The position numbers were made by a program, and so were the translations under genes. This document shows positions 17,732 through 29,700 of a stretch of DNA of 64,000 nt, one piece after another (position 1 is the first letter of the stretch; the number at the start of each line of letters is the position of its first letter). The notes below the pieces were generated by a model. It ran no database searches. It saw only the letters and a list, made by a program, of their open reading frames with translations, and was not told where the DNA came from. This DNA is from Gimesia aquarii (GTDB taxonomy: Bacteria; Planctomycetota; Planctomycetia; Planctomycetales; Planctomycetaceae), in the NCBI RefSeq assembly GCF_007748175.1, contig NZ_CP037422.1, forward strand, positions 5,782,334 to 5,846,333, read 5' to 3'.

Positions 17732-19477
17732 ATGACATTTGACGTCGGTAGAGATAACCAGAATCCAATAATCGCTTTTGATGATCCTTCGTCGAATTTA
17801 CAAAGTAATGCCGCCTGTAGTACTGAATTAGATCTAATTACGATTCTCTTGAAAGAACAGCAATCTTTAACTGCCATCGATCAATTCTCAAAACAGTATG
17901 ACGCTCAGGCAATACCAGCTCAGTCAAGATACTATTCTGATCTGATTCCTTCAGCGTTACCACAATCCGGGGAACAATATGCTTTTGAGGTGGATTTGGA
18001 TCGCTGTTCCGGCTGTAAAGCGTGTGTGACAGCCTGCCATTCACTCAATGGACTTGATGAAAACGAAACCTGGCGTGATGTTGGTTTACTGATTGGTGGG
18101 TCGAATCAGGATCCGATTTATCAACATGTCACCACTGCTTGTCACCATTGTCTGGAGCCGGCATGTATGCATGCCTGTCCGGTAAACGCTTATGAGAAAG
18201 ATCCACTGACGGGAATTGTGAAACATCTGGACGACCAGTGTTTTGGTTGTCAGTATTGTACATTAGCGTGTCCTTACGATGTTCCTAAATACCAAAGCCA
18301 CAAAGGAATTGTTCGGAAATGCGATATGTGCAGTCAGCGGTTATCTGATGGTGAAGCACCCGCTTGCGTGCAAGCGTGTCCTCATCAGGCGATTTCAATT
18401 AATGTAGTCAATCAGGAACAAGTCATCGCTGATTCGGAAGTCAACCAATTTCTACCAGCGGCGCCTGATCCACAGATTACGATTCCCACAACAACCTACA
18501 AGTCGAAAAAACCGTTTCCCCGTAATACATTACCGGCAGATTATTATTCAATCAGCCCACAGCATGCTCATCTACCGTTGGTAATTATGCTGGTACTGAC
18601 TCAACTTTCTGTCGGCACGTTTCTTGCAGGATCTGCTCTGGAATATTTTTTCAGTGGAGAAAAGACTGATATTATGACTCGCTTGTATGCGACAAAAGCG
18701 TTGTTGTTTGGTTTATTGGCTTTGGGAGCGAGTACACTTCACCTGGGACGACCACTTTATGCTTTTAGAGGTATTTTGGGATTAAAGCACTCTTGGTTAA
18801 GCCGAGAAATCCTTGCCTTTGGCGTTTTCGCGGGTCTGGCTATGTTGTACGCGATTCTGACTTGGATTTCAGCTTCAACTTATCCAGAACTAAAGTCTTG
18901 GGAGCAGCTTACAGGGCTATCAGTTGGTGTATTTGGAATCGTCGGAATCCTTTGTTCGGTTATGATCTATGTATTTACGAAACGTGAATTCTGGAGCTTT
19001 GAATCGACCACGATCAAGTTTTCTCTCACTACGATTCTATTGGGAATTGCTTCGACATGGTTGACGATTTTCATTGTGAATTGGACTGATGACTCTCCAG
19101 AATCTAATCTATTGATCGCTCAAGCAGGGCCGCTTCTCTCCAAGGCATTGATTCTGACATCAATCATCAAGCTTGGTTTTGAAGCTTCGATATTTCGTTA
19201 TCTGATTCGTCGGCAAAACTCACCACTCAAGCGTTCGGCATTATTGATGAGTGGGCAATTGTCAAATGTGACACTCGCTCGTTTTGCATGTGGTTTATTG
19301 GGAGGGATCTTGATGCCTTGCTTTTTACTGAATCAGCAAACACAACCGCAACATAGTTTAAATCTCTACATAGCCGTCAGCATATTATTTATTGCATGTT
19401 TGTTCGGTGAATTATTGGAAAGATATCTTTTTTTCTCCGCGGTGGCAGCTCCTCGAATGCCCGGAGTATTACGATAA
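17732..19477 (+). CDS. DmsB-DmsC-like fusion: 4x[4Fe-4S] ferredoxin plus membrane anchor
   Basis: This 581-residue protein joins two parts that are separate subunits in DMSO reductases. Residues about 85-230 hold four cysteine groups (CSGCKACVTAC, CHHCLEPACMHAC, CFGCQYCTLAC, and CDMC with CVQAC) for four [4Fe-4S] clusters, as in DmsB. After a proline-rich linker, residues about 280-575 contain eight or so hydrophobic helices like the DmsC anchor. Sitting between a flavin reductase and the molybdenum subunit, it is probably the electron-transfer subunit of the nitrate reductase. A membrane anchor is unusual for an assimilatory nitrate reductase. The ATG is 6 bp after the preceding stop, so the operon is tight. 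Confidence 0.9.
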   Translation: MTFDVGRDNQNPIIAFDDPSSNLQSNAACSTELDLITILLKEQQSLTAIDQFSKQYDAQAIPAQSRYYSDLIPSALPQSGEQYAFEVDLDRCSGCKACVTACHSLNGLDENETWRDVGLLIGGSNQDPIYQHVTTACHHCLEPACMHACPVNAYEKDPLTGIVKHLDDQCFGCQYCTLACPYDVPKYQSHKGIVRKCDMCSQRLSDGEAPACVQACPHQAISINVVNQEQVIADSEVNQFLPAAPDPQITIPTTTYKSKKPFPRNTLPADYYSISPQHAHLPLVIMLVLTQLSVGTFLAGSALEYFFSGEKTDIMTRLYATKALLFGLLALGASTLHLGRPLYAFRGILGLKHSWLSREILAFGVFAGLAMLYAILTWISASTYPELKSWEQLTGLSVGVFGIVGILCSVMIYVFTKREFWSFESTTIKFSLTTILLGIASTWLTIFIVNWTDDSPESNLLIAQAGPLLSKALILTSIIKLGFEASIFRYLIRRQNSPLKRSALLMSGQLSNVTLARFACGLLGGILMPCFLLNQQTQPQHSLNLYIAVSILFIACLFGELLERYLFFSAVAAPRMPGVLR

Positions 19478-19510
19478 GCGTTCATTTACAATCCTACTGG
19501 AATTCATTTT

Positions 19511-21718
<2,208 letters not shown>

Positions 21719-22085
21719 ATCAATTCTGAGAAATCAAGTCATGCAAGCCAGCTTGGGATACGGCCCCCTTCAACATTCCTGATTATTCTCAATGCTACTC
21801 ATTTTTGTTCAGTGGTAGTTTCTTGTCTTTGCCGAAAAATGCCTAATCGCACTCGAATCCTTCCTAATGACTTTAGTCAAATCTCCGCTTTCTCGTTTGT
21901 CTTTAGGAAATGATGGGGCGTAATCCGTAAAATCGGAGTTTGTATTAAATTGCGCTAATGGATTCCGAAGAATACCGATATTCCTCATAAGCACTCTGAG
22001 CAAACATAGATCAGGAGTGCGCGCTGCATGTGAGACAAGATGATTTCAACCCTCTCATCCTTGGAATATAGCATAAATCAGGCCA
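21719..22085. other. Intergenic region after the nitrate operon
   Basis: These 367 bp contain no clear terminator for the nitrate operon. A 64-codon minus-strand frame (21809-22003) has no ribosome site and no recognisable motif, so it is not called. The right end must carry the promoter of the secreted hydrolase gene, but no box pair stands out. Confidence 0.35.
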
Positions 22086-23129
22086 ATGAATTTATTGACA
22101 ACTCGATCCATGCAGCTGAAAGCATGCTACTGTTTCTGTTTACTCCTGTGTGCCATGCCCTTATATGCACAGGAAGCTTCTTCAACTCCGGCTTGCATTA
22201 GCGATGCACAACAATGTGTTCCGTATCAGGATTGCACTTCTTGTGTGACTGAACTCAACTACTGGGTTGTCAGTAGTCGTTGTTGTGTTCAGAAAAGTAA
22301 TTGCTGTTGCCCATGCTGTGAATTTGATGTCTATCATTCCAGTGGAGGAGGAAATGTTACAGAGTCTTCATTTGAGACTTTAGTCCAATCGTTAGATCCT
22401 AATGCTCCGATTTGTATCATGGTGCATGGTAGCTTTGTGAAGTGGGAAGGAGCGCTAACAGATTCGTATAACACCTATTTTTGGCTGAGGAACGCAGCTC
22501 CAAATCGTCCGCTGAATGTGATCTTCTTCACATGGCCCAGCGGTGAGATGCCTACAAAGATACTACCAATCGATGTCAACATCCTTGGAAAGCGAGCTGA
22601 GTATAATGGGTATTATTTAGCACAATTGATTTCCCAATTGCCTGAACAGTACGACATCAGCCTGTTAGGTCATAGTCATGGTGCTCGCATCGTATCGTCA
22701 ACTCTACATTTAATTGGAGGTGGTTCGATTCAAGGCTTCTCTTTGAATGAATGTGGGATTTGTATCCCTTGTCACTCGCGACGCATTCGTGCAGTATTCG
22801 CTGCCGCGGCTATTAATCACAATTGGTTAAATCCCGGGCAACGTTACGGCTGCAGTCTGAACTGCATTGAGTGCCTCGTTAACCTTCGAAACAAAAAAGA
22901 CAGAGTTCTTCTCTTCTATCCCGTACTTGCCACGTTTTCACGCAGAGCATTAGCGCGTACCGGCTTCACTTATCTTGATCGACGCGCCCTTGGTGATTGT
23001 CTCAGTCGCGTGAATGATATCGATGTTTCGAAGTGTGTCGGCGCAGGCCACATGTTTCCAAACTACTATAGCCATCCAGAAATCGCGGAAACCATTGTGC
23101 CAGCAATTTATTTTAATGAGAGCCACTAG
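22086..23129 (+). CDS. Secreted cysteine-rich alpha/beta hydrolase
   Basis: The 347-residue protein has a signal peptide (cleavage near residue 29, LYAQEAS) and an alpha/beta-hydrolase core. The nucleophile elbow is GHSHGARIVSSTL and the oxyanion strand is CIMVHGSF. A His near the C-terminus (GAGHMF) could complete the triad. Its oddity is a cluster of 13 cysteines in the first 60 mature residues (including CCVQKSNCCCPCCEF), plus NECGICIPCHSRR later. That suggests extensive disulfides or a metal site. Lipase or esterase activity is plausible; the substrate is unknown. A second ATG at 22110 is possible and would shorten the signal. Confidence 0.75.
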   Translation: MNLLTTRSMQLKACYCFCLLLCAMPLYAQEASSTPACISDAQQCVPYQDCTSCVTELNYWVVSSRCCVQKSNCCCPCCEFDVYHSSGGGNVTESSFETLVQSLDPNAPICIMVHGSFVKWEGALTDSYNTYFWLRNAAPNRPLNVIFFTWPSGEMPTKILPIDVNILGKRAEYNGYYLAQLISQLPEQYDISLLGHSHGARIVSSTLHLIGGGSIQGFSLNECGICIPCHSRRIRAVFAAAAINHNWLNPGQRYGCSLNCIECLVNLRNKKDRVLLFYPVLATFSRRALARTGFTYLDRRALGDCLSRVNDIDVSKCVGAGHMFPNYYSHPEIAETIVPAIYFNESH

Positions 23130-23567
23130 TGATCCGTTAAAGTTTGCGAATGTTTGGTTCGCACTAAAAATTTAATGATGGCGCCTGTCAAAATGAGGTC
23201 TGCGTAAGACCGGTCTTTAAGCTTGCATTTCAAATGCATAAGGTCCGATCCAGAAAGTCCTGGCTGGTCCCACTCTCTAAACGAGAATTTTCTGATCGAA
23301 AGCAGATTCTCATAGAATCCCCAATTTCGTAGTCGAATCTGGAACTCTTTTTTTACATAATGGTGGCAACAATCCTCTATCTCATAGAAGATTGTGTATT
23401 ATTTTCTTATGTCGATCTGTTGTATCATATTGCAGTGATGTGACTTATGGCGAGAATCCCTCTCAGGGCATTTTTTTGAAAAGTCTGGAGATTCTGAAAA
23501 TAATTTCGCCAGTTCGTGCATCCTTATTACTAAAAGCCGCGGTTTTGTTATTGAACGGGAGTAGATA
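23130..23567. other. Intergenic region upstream of the sigma-factor operon
   Basis: This 438-bp spacer contains a weak hairpin just after the hydrolase stop (TGCGAA at 23145-23150 with TTCGCA at 23158-23163, followed by an A/T stretch), which may be its terminator. A GCATTT/AAATGC palindrome lies near 23225. The right end carries GGGAG before the TTG start of the sigma factor. No other gene is supported. Confidence 0.35.
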
Positions 23568-24101
23568 TTGGCCACCGGTAACGATGGCAAGCTCGCCCCC
23601 GAGATCGTCCATCAATTATTTGAACAGCATGCTGCCGAATTGCGCGCTTTTTTAACGGGGCTCTTACGCGACCACGATTTCGTTGATGAAGTAATTCAAT
23701 TAACTTTTTCCAAAGCACTGCAATCAGGCAATCAGTCAAAGGAAGAGACCAGAAAAGGTTGGTTATTTAAAGTTGCTTATCACGAATCAATGGCTTTGTT
23801 GCGTCGGAGTAAAATTGACAGGAAATCGCTGAAAAATTTGTGTCATACGACGACAGTTTATTTGACTGAAAAACCAGAGCATCGACTTTTAGAAAATGAG
23901 AATATTGAACAAGTCAGGCAAGCGCTGAGTAAATTGCCCGAAAATCAACAAGAAGTAGTGATCGCGAGGATCTACCAAAATAAAACATTCAAAGAGATTG
24001 CTCAAGAATATGAGCTTCCACTAGGTACTGTATTGACGCGTATGCGAATTGCAATCAAAACCCTGTCAAAACAACTTGATAATCCAGCAGAGAATCGTTG
24101 A
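23568..24101 (+). CDS. ECF-type RNA polymerase sigma factor
   Basis: The 177-residue protein has a region 2 (about 15-80, including FVDEVIQLTFSKAL and GWLFKVAYHES) and a region 4 helix-turn-helix (about 115-165, LPENQQEVVIARIYQNKTFKEIA, LPLGTVLTRM). The start is TTG at 23568, six bases after GGGAG. The only nearby ATG is out of frame. The gene directly downstream encodes a membrane protein with an N-terminal acidic domain, the usual anti-sigma arrangement. The likely target is its own operon, which continues into the DUF1549/DUF1501 genes. Confidence 0.9.
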   Translation: MATGNDGKLAPEIVHQLFEQHAAELRAFLTGLLRDHDFVDEVIQLTFSKALQSGNQSKEETRKGWLFKVAYHESMALLRRSKIDRKSLKNLCHTTTVYLTEKPEHRLLENENIEQVRQALSKLPENQQEVVIARIYQNKTFKEIAQEYELPLGTVLTRMRIAIKTLSKQLDNPAENR

Positions 24102-24137
24102 TTTTAGTTTTTACATTCTATTTTTAAGACGTATTTC

Positions 24138-24725
24138 ATGAGTGACTCGTCAGGCAACCTCGTTCCAAATAATTCTCCAGATGATCTGGAGTGGTTAGCA
24201 TTCCAATATGTGTCTAATGCGCTTTCTGAACAGGACTCACAACGGTTTGAAGAATCACTCGGCGAGAGACAGGATGCCCGAGAAGCTTTAGCTACTGTCA
24301 CTCAGCTCATCGCGGGTTTGAAAACGATTGAACCAACACCAGTCAGTCTCTCAGGAACAGTCACGTCAAAGCAGACGGCTTTAGATCCTCGATCTGGCTC
24401 TTCTTCACGTGTTCAATACTGGACCTTGCTGGGTTGTGCTGTTGCTCTGCTATGTTCGGTTTCATATTTGTTGAGCGTTTCACCCTACTGGACAACGACA
24501 AACTCACAAATCGTTGAAACTGAGCCTTCGCAAGATGATCTGGGACAATTACTTGATCTATGGTCTGAATCTGCTGAAGGTAGGAGCACCACTGTCTCAT
24601 CAAATTCGAACACTGTTCAAATTGATTTGATTGATCAACAAGCCAGTCTGGCTGAAGTTGATACATTAGAAGTTCCCGACTGGCTTTATACCGCGGTCTC
24701 ACTTCCGGATGAAAGTGTGAATTGA
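24138..24725 (+). CDS. Membrane anti-sigma factor (no zinc motif visible)
   Basis: The 195-residue protein has an acidic, helical cytoplasmic half (residues 10-65, DDLEWLAFQYVSNALSEQDS) and one membrane helix (about 92-112, WTLLGCAVALLCSVSYLL). A Ser/Thr-rich exported tail follows. The HxxxCxxC motif of ZAS anti-sigma factors is absent, so it would be a non-zinc type. The assignment rests on the topology and its place 36 bp after an ECF sigma gene. Its stop overlaps the next start (TGATG at 24723-24727), implying translational coupling. Confidence 0.75.
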   Translation: MSDSSGNLVPNNSPDDLEWLAFQYVSNALSEQDSQRFEESLGERQDAREALATVTQLIAGLKTIEPTPVSLSGTVTSKQTALDPRSGSSSRVQYWTLLGCAVALLCSVSYLLSVSPYWTTTNSQIVETEPSQDDLGQLLDLWSESAEGRSTTVSSNSNTVQIDLIDQQASLAEVDTLEVPDWLYTAVSLPDESVN

Positions 24726-25408
24726 TGTCTTTGGCACGTTTTAATATCCATTATTTTAATCCTTTTGTACCGGTGATCCCGATCTGCGTAATCGTTCTCT
24801 TTGCAGGTCTGACTTATGCTGATGACTCAGCAAAAACGGGAACGGTTTCTGTTACCGCGGAACGCTTGCAAAATAAGAAATCATTCACAAAACCTGTTAC
24901 TACTCCGAAAGAACGGAAGGCTGCGACTGGTATTGGTCCCAATCGGGAAAAACTCGCACTCGAATTTGCGAAGCAGCATCATCCTGAATTAGCAAAATTA
25001 ATTCAACGCCTCAAAAAACATAAACCACGTGAATATAAACGAGCACTTCGTGATTTGGACAACACACGCACCAAATTGGAACGCTTCAAAAATAGGGATA
25101 CAGAACGCTATCGTCTGACTTTGGAACGTTGGGAAGTCGATTCTCGCATTCGTCTTTTAGCTGCCCGGGTTTCAGTGATGGGAAGTGCAACAGACAAATC
25201 AAAATTAAAAAATCTGATTACAAAACGAGTCGACCTTCAGCTGGAACTCTTGCGATACGATCAAAAACAAGCTGAAAAACGAGTGGAAAAGCTTCAAAAA
25301 TCAATCTCAGAAATTGTAGAAAACCGAGATGACTATATTGATGCTGAGTTTAAAAAAATAAATCGTAGTATCAAGAAAACTGGACAAAAAAATAAAAACA
25401 AGAAGTAA
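24725..25408 (+). CDS. Exported coiled-coil protein of the sigma operon
   Basis: The 227-residue protein has an N-terminal hydrophobic signal (to about residue 33) and then a strongly basic, charged, helical body (LAKLIQRLKKHKPREYKRAL, KQAEKRVEKLQKSISEI) predicted to form long coiled coils. It ends in a lysine tail. It starts at the ATG overlapping the anti-sigma stop by one base. I recognise no named family. The layout resembles periplasmic sensor or accessory proteins such as CpxP/Spy-like helical proteins, but sequence similarity is not claimed. It may act as the periplasmic input to the anti-sigma factor. Confidence 0.7.
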   Translation: MSLARFNIHYFNPFVPVIPICVIVLFAGLTYADDSAKTGTVSVTAERLQNKKSFTKPVTTPKERKAATGIGPNREKLALEFAKQHHPELAKLIQRLKKHKPREYKRALRDLDNTRTKLERFKNRDTERYRLTLERWEVDSRIRLLAARVSVMGSATDKSKLKNLITKRVDLQLELLRYDQKQAEKRVEKLQKSISEIVENRDDYIDAEFKKINRSIKKTGQKNKNKK

Positions 25409-25458
25409 GCGGATTACTTTTTGACTGACGATATTTCGTCCTTATGACAAGGTGTGTT

Positions 25459-28215
25459 ATGAAATCAACCAAAATGACAAATTATTATTCTACATATGTA
25501 GCCGGAATCCTGGCATTAGTTGCTTTGACGACGACGGTTCAGGCGGCGAATGACACACAAATCAAAAAACCGGTCAGTCAGCGTTTTGCTGAATCGGATA
25601 ACAAGGAAGTCCCTCAATTCCAGCAGCATGTTGTTCCTCTGCTTGGAAAACTCGGGTGCAACGGACGTGCTTGCCATGGTTCCTTCCAAGGTAAAGGCGA
25701 CTTTCGGCTCTCACTGTTTGGCTATGACTTCATCATGGATCATAAACAGATTACCGCGGAAGACGTTGAGCGGATTGATCTCAAAGAACCAGTCAAAAGC
25801 TTAGTCCTGCAAAAACCTCTTGAAGAAATTGACCACGAAGGTGGCAAACGTTTTGATGCGGGTAGCTGGCAACACCAGCTCTTAACTCGTTGGATTGAAG
25901 GTGGCGCATTGGGAGTTCCGAAGGAAGCTCCGAAATTTGAGCGACTTGTGATTACTCCGAATTCCATACAATTCAATAAAGAGGGAGAGACCGTTGCGTT
26001 ACGTGCCGTAGCAGTCTGGTCAGATGGTACTCAAGAAGACGTTACTCCACTTTGTCGATTCCAAACCAATAACGAACAGATCGCGACAATTTCACCAAAA
26101 GGTTTAGTTACTGCACAAAAACCAGGCGATACCCACGTCGTTGCGTTTTACGATTCGGGCGTCATTCCCATTCCTGTAATTCGACCTGTTTCCGATCAAT
26201 ATGGTAATAAATATCCTGAAATCGCAACATCAACTCCCGTTGATAAACATGTCATTAACAAGTTGAAAAAATTAGGTATGGTGCCTGCGGAAAAATGTAC
26301 TGATGCAGAATTTTTACGTCGCATCAGTTTGGACCTTTCTGGAACTTTACCGGCTCCACACGAAGTTGAATCATTTGTTAATGACACTTCACCAGACAAG
26401 CGATCTAAAAAGATTGATGAACTACTGGAATCTCCCGGCTATGCAGCCTGGTGGACTACAAAATTATGTGACTTTACCCAGAATAATTATGATGATTTAA
26501 TCAATGTGTCTCCGGTTCGGGAACGTCCCAGTCAGGATTGGTACGACTGGATCAAAAAACGCGTTGCGGACAACGTTGGCTATGACGAAATTACCGAAGG
26601 AATCTTACTGGCAACCAGCCGTGAACCTCAAGAAAACTTTGAGCAGTTCACGACTGCGATGAATGCGATTTATCAGGACAAATCTGACAAGGAGTTTGCT
26701 GACCGTGGTCATATGCCCTATTACTGGGCAAGACGCAATTTTCGAAATCCTGATGACCGTGTTTTAGGGTTTGCTTATACATTCCTGGGGATCCGAATTC
26801 AATGTGCCCAGTGTCATAAGCATCCCTTCGACCAGTGGACGCAAACAGACTTCAAAGAGTTTCGTGGTTTCTTTACACGGGTTAATTTTGGAGTCAATCC
26901 GGAATCGCGGACAGAATATACCGCAATGGTGAAAGAACTCGGTGCAAATAAATTACGGGGCAATCAATTACTCCGTGAGCTGAACAAAAAAGTCAAAGGG
27001 AAGAAGAATGTCCCCTTCCAGGAAGTCTATGTGACAAAAGCACGGCCTGTACGCACCAATAACAAAAATAAGAATAAGAAAAGACGACGCAATAATTCAC
27101 GGAGTCCTGATACAGCTAAATTACTGGGGGCCGAAGTCGTGAAAATCAGTCAAATGCAAGATCCTCGGACTGCATTGATGGAATGGTTACGTCGGGAAGA
27201 TAATCCCTATTTTGCAAAAGCGTTTGTGAACCGTGTCTGGGCTTCTTACTTTAATCGAGGAATCATTGAGCCACCTGACGATTTAAATCTGGCAAATCCC
27301 CCCAGTAACGGACCATTGCTTGATTATTTATCGCGTGAGTTTATTCGACATGATTTTGATATGAAATGGCTGCATCGCCAAATCACGAATAGCGATACTT
27401 ATCAGCGTAGTTGGAAAACCAACAAAACAAATGAATTGGATGAAATCAACTTTAGTCACTACATCCCCCATCGTTTACCCGCTGAAGTATTATACGATGC
27501 AATTCACCAGGCGACTGCTTCGGATGATGCGATCGACTCTATGAAAAACAGTGTTGATGGGCGTGCCATTGGAATCCCTGCGTCTGGAGTACGCAATCGT
27601 ACCATTAGAGACAAGCAATATGCGTTGACGATTTTTGGTCGCTCCACACGCGAAAGTAACTGCGACTGTGATCGTTCAGTCGATCCCAGTTTACTACAGA
27701 CGATGTATATCAAGAATGATAATGATGTCTATTCAGCGATCAATCGTTCTAACGGTAGTTGGTTATTCCAGGTTGGTCAGCAATTAGGGGCGGTTCAAAA
27801 GCCGGCTGAACGAAAAGAGCGATTCAATAAGCGAATTGATCAACTCAAAGAACAATCGAAATCGACGAAACAGCAGGTTGCAAAATTACAAAAACAAAAT
27901 AATAAGAAAAAAGAACTACAACAGGCGCAAAAACGCTTGCGGGCTTTGAAAACAGAGCTAAGGAAAGTTCAACAAGCATCTAATAAGATGAAAAATACTC
28001 CGGTTCGCGTTCAGTCTTTTGAGCAACCTCTTGCCGAAGACAAAACGGAAGAAATTATTACTCGAACTTATTTAAGAAGCTTGAGTCGTTATCCAACTGA
28101 AGCAGAGAAAACTGCTGCCAAAAAGTATCTTGATGAATCCAAGGACAAAATGGCAGGCATTTATGATCTTGTTTGGGCAGTACTTAATACAAAGGAATTC
28201 ATGCTCAATCACTAG
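25459..28215 (+). CDS. DUF1549/DUF1553 (PSCyt2-PSD1) protein with Ig-like domain
   Basis: The 918-residue secreted protein has a signal peptide (cleavage near VQA-AN, residue 29-30). It then has an N-terminal haem-like segment with CNGRACH (Cys67, Cys72, His73; four residues between the cysteines instead of two) and a bacterial Ig-like domain (about 150-240, WSDGTQEDVTP). DUF1549 follows, with CAQCH (Cys449, Cys452, His453) and HPFDQW, and DUF1553 (RVWASYFNRGI to the C-terminus). A lysine-rich coiled coil is inserted near residues 795-850. These planctomycete proteins are usually adjacent to DUF1501 genes, as here. Their function is unproven, with polysaccharide degradation often suggested. 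The ATG at 25459 follows AAGGTG. An ATG at 25444 is also in frame. Confidence 0.9.
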   Translation: MKSTKMTNYYSTYVAGILALVALTTTVQAANDTQIKKPVSQRFAESDNKEVPQFQQHVVPLLGKLGCNGRACHGSFQGKGDFRLSLFGYDFIMDHKQITAEDVERIDLKEPVKSLVLQKPLEEIDHEGGKRFDAGSWQHQLLTRWIEGGALGVPKEAPKFERLVITPNSIQFNKEGETVALRAVAVWSDGTQEDVTPLCRFQTNNEQIATISPKGLVTAQKPGDTHVVAFYDSGVIPIPVIRPVSDQYGNKYPEIATSTPVDKHVINKLKKLGMVPAEKCTDAEFLRRISLDLSGTLPAPHEVESFVNDTSPDKRSKKIDELLESPGYAAWWTTKLCDFTQNNYDDLINVSPVRERPSQDWYDWIKKRVADNVGYDEITEGILLATSREPQENFEQFTTAMNAIYQDKSDKEFADRGHMPYYWARRNFRNPDDRVLGFAYTFLGIRIQCAQCHKHPFDQWTQTDFKEFRGFFTRVNFGVNPESRTEYTAMVKELGANKLRGNQLLRELNKKVKGKKNVPFQEVYVTKARPVRTNNKNKNKKRRRNNSRSPDTAKLLGAEVVKISQMQDPRTALMEWLRREDNPYFAKAFVNRVWASYFNRGIIEPPDDLNLANPPSNGPLLDYLSREFIRHDFDMKWLHRQITNSDTYQRSWKTNKTNELDEINFSHYIPHRLPAEVLYDAIHQATASDDAIDSMKNSVDGRAIGIPASGVRNRTIRDKQYALTIFGRSTRESNCDCDRSVDPSLLQTMYIKNDNDVYSAINRSNGSWLFQVGQQLGAVQKPAERKERFNKRIDQLKEQSKSTKQQVAKLQKQNNKKKELQQAQKRLRALKTELRKVQQASNKMKNTPVRVQSFEQPLAEDKTEEIITRTYLRSLSRYPTEAEKTAAKKYLDESKDKMAGIYDLVWAVLNTKEFMLNH

Positions 28216-28311
28216 TTTATTTCTGAAACTGATCCGATTCATTTCAATACAACTACAAACAATTAAAGCCTGACCAAAAATGTTGGGCAATTCAATGCGA
28301 AAGGAATTCAA

Positions 28312-29610
28312 ATGGCTATTTCAATGACATGTGATGGAGTAAAACGCCGTGATTTTCTCAAGGTCGGTGCACTCGGTTTCACAGGTTTGACACTTTCTTC
28401 TTATTTAAGACTGGTCGATGCCGGAAAAACAAAACCAAAAGGTGCCAAATCAGCTATTTTTATTGAGCTACCAGGCGGTCCCTCCCATATGGACACGTTC
28501 GACTTGAAACCGGAATCACCGAGTGAGTATCGTGGTGAATTCAATCCGATCAAAACAAACATTGACGGAATTGAAATCTGTGAGCATCTTCCAAAGCTCG
28601 CTTCTTGTATGGATAAGTTTGCACTGCTACGCGGTGTCTCGCACTCTGTTGCAGCGCATGCTTTAGGGCGTTCTTACGTCAATACTGGTAATCGTCCTTT
28701 GCCTTCTTTGGAATATCCAGGTTATGGAGCCGTATTTACAAAAGAAAACCCTGGACCTGAAAACCTTCCTCCTTATGTTTCGATTCCCAATTCGACTCAA
28801 AAACCTGGTTTTCTCGGTGTCAAGTATGCTCCACTCAATACCGGTGCGACTCCTCGTCCCGGCCAACCGTTCAACGTACGAGGAATTTCTCTCCGTTCTG
28901 GTTTGACAGTTGAGAACATCGAACGCCGTGAATCGCTGTTACGAGATATTGATCAAACCTTCAACGGGTTAGAAAAGAATTCGCAGTTAATTGAAGGGCT
29001 GGATCAGTTTGGTCAACAGGCTTATTCAATCATCACATCCAAAAGAGCACGAGATGCGTTTGATATCTCTAAAGAATCTCCCGCATTTTCGAAACCATTT
29101 GGCGAATCCAGTTTTGGGCAAAGTTGTCTGTTAGCTTCACGTCTCGTTGAGTCGGGAGTTCGTTTTGTGACTGTTTCCACCGGCGGCTGGGACACACACC
29201 GAAATAACTGGGACAGTCTGGAGAATCGATTACTGCCTTCACTTGATACAGGTCTCTCAGCGCTCTTTAACGGTCTTGCTGAAAAAGGATTGCTCGAGTC
29301 GACCGCAGTTTATGTGACGGGGGAATTTGGACGGACTCCTAAAATCAATAGAGAACGTGGTGGACGCGATCACTATCCCCGCTGCATGTTTATGTTAATG
29401 GCAGGAGGCCAGGTCAAAGGGGGACAGGTTATTGGAAAGAGCGACGACAAAGGGACTGGACCGATTGACGATGGTTATTCTCCGGACGATGTTGCCGCTT
29501 CATTCTACCACAATCTCGGTATCGATTTCACACAGGAATATCATACGAATACAGGACGCCCCATCACTATTGTTCGTGATGGATCTGTGATCGATAAGCT
29601 GTTTGCATAA
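28312..29610 (+). CDS. DUF1501 protein with twin-arginine signal (copy 1)
   Basis: The 432-residue protein starts with a Tat-type signal (Arg12-Arg13 in KRRDFLKVGALG). It shows the DUF1501 pattern: FIELPGGPSHMDTFD, the middle segment SVAAHALGRSYVNTGNRP, GWDTHRNNW, GEFGRTPKIN and GGRDHYPRCM. DUF1501 proteins belong to the alkaline phosphatase/sulfatase-like superfamily, and the Asp/His clusters would bind metals. The Tat signal implies export of a folded, probably metal-loaded enzyme. AAAGGAATTC before the ATG is a good ribosome site. It lies 96 bp after the DUF1549/DUF1553 gene and is probably its functional partner. Confidence 0.92.
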   Translation: MAISMTCDGVKRRDFLKVGALGFTGLTLSSYLRLVDAGKTKPKGAKSAIFIELPGGPSHMDTFDLKPESPSEYRGEFNPIKTNIDGIEICEHLPKLASCMDKFALLRGVSHSVAAHALGRSYVNTGNRPLPSLEYPGYGAVFTKENPGPENLPPYVSIPNSTQKPGFLGVKYAPLNTGATPRPGQPFNVRGISLRSGLTVENIERRESLLRDIDQTFNGLEKNSQLIEGLDQFGQQAYSIITSKRARDAFDISKESPAFSKPFGESSFGQSCLLASRLVESGVRFVTVSTGGWDTHRNNWDSLENRLLPSLDTGLSALFNGLAEKGLLESTAVYVTGEFGRTPKINRERGGRDHYPRCMFMLMAGGQVKGGQVIGKSDDKGTGPIDDGYSPDDVAASFYHNLGIDFTQEYHTNTGRPITIVRDGSVIDKLFA

Positions 29611-29700
29611 CATTAGAACGATTTCAAGATTTCAGCCAATATATCTATGTGTAGATCTGGCATTATCGGTAATAAAATTATTTCCTGAGGGGGAATGAAA

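Noticed and set aside
21809-22003. 64-codon minus-strand frame after the nitrate operon
   Set aside because: No ribosome site, no recognisable motif, and it is in a gap between two rightward genes.
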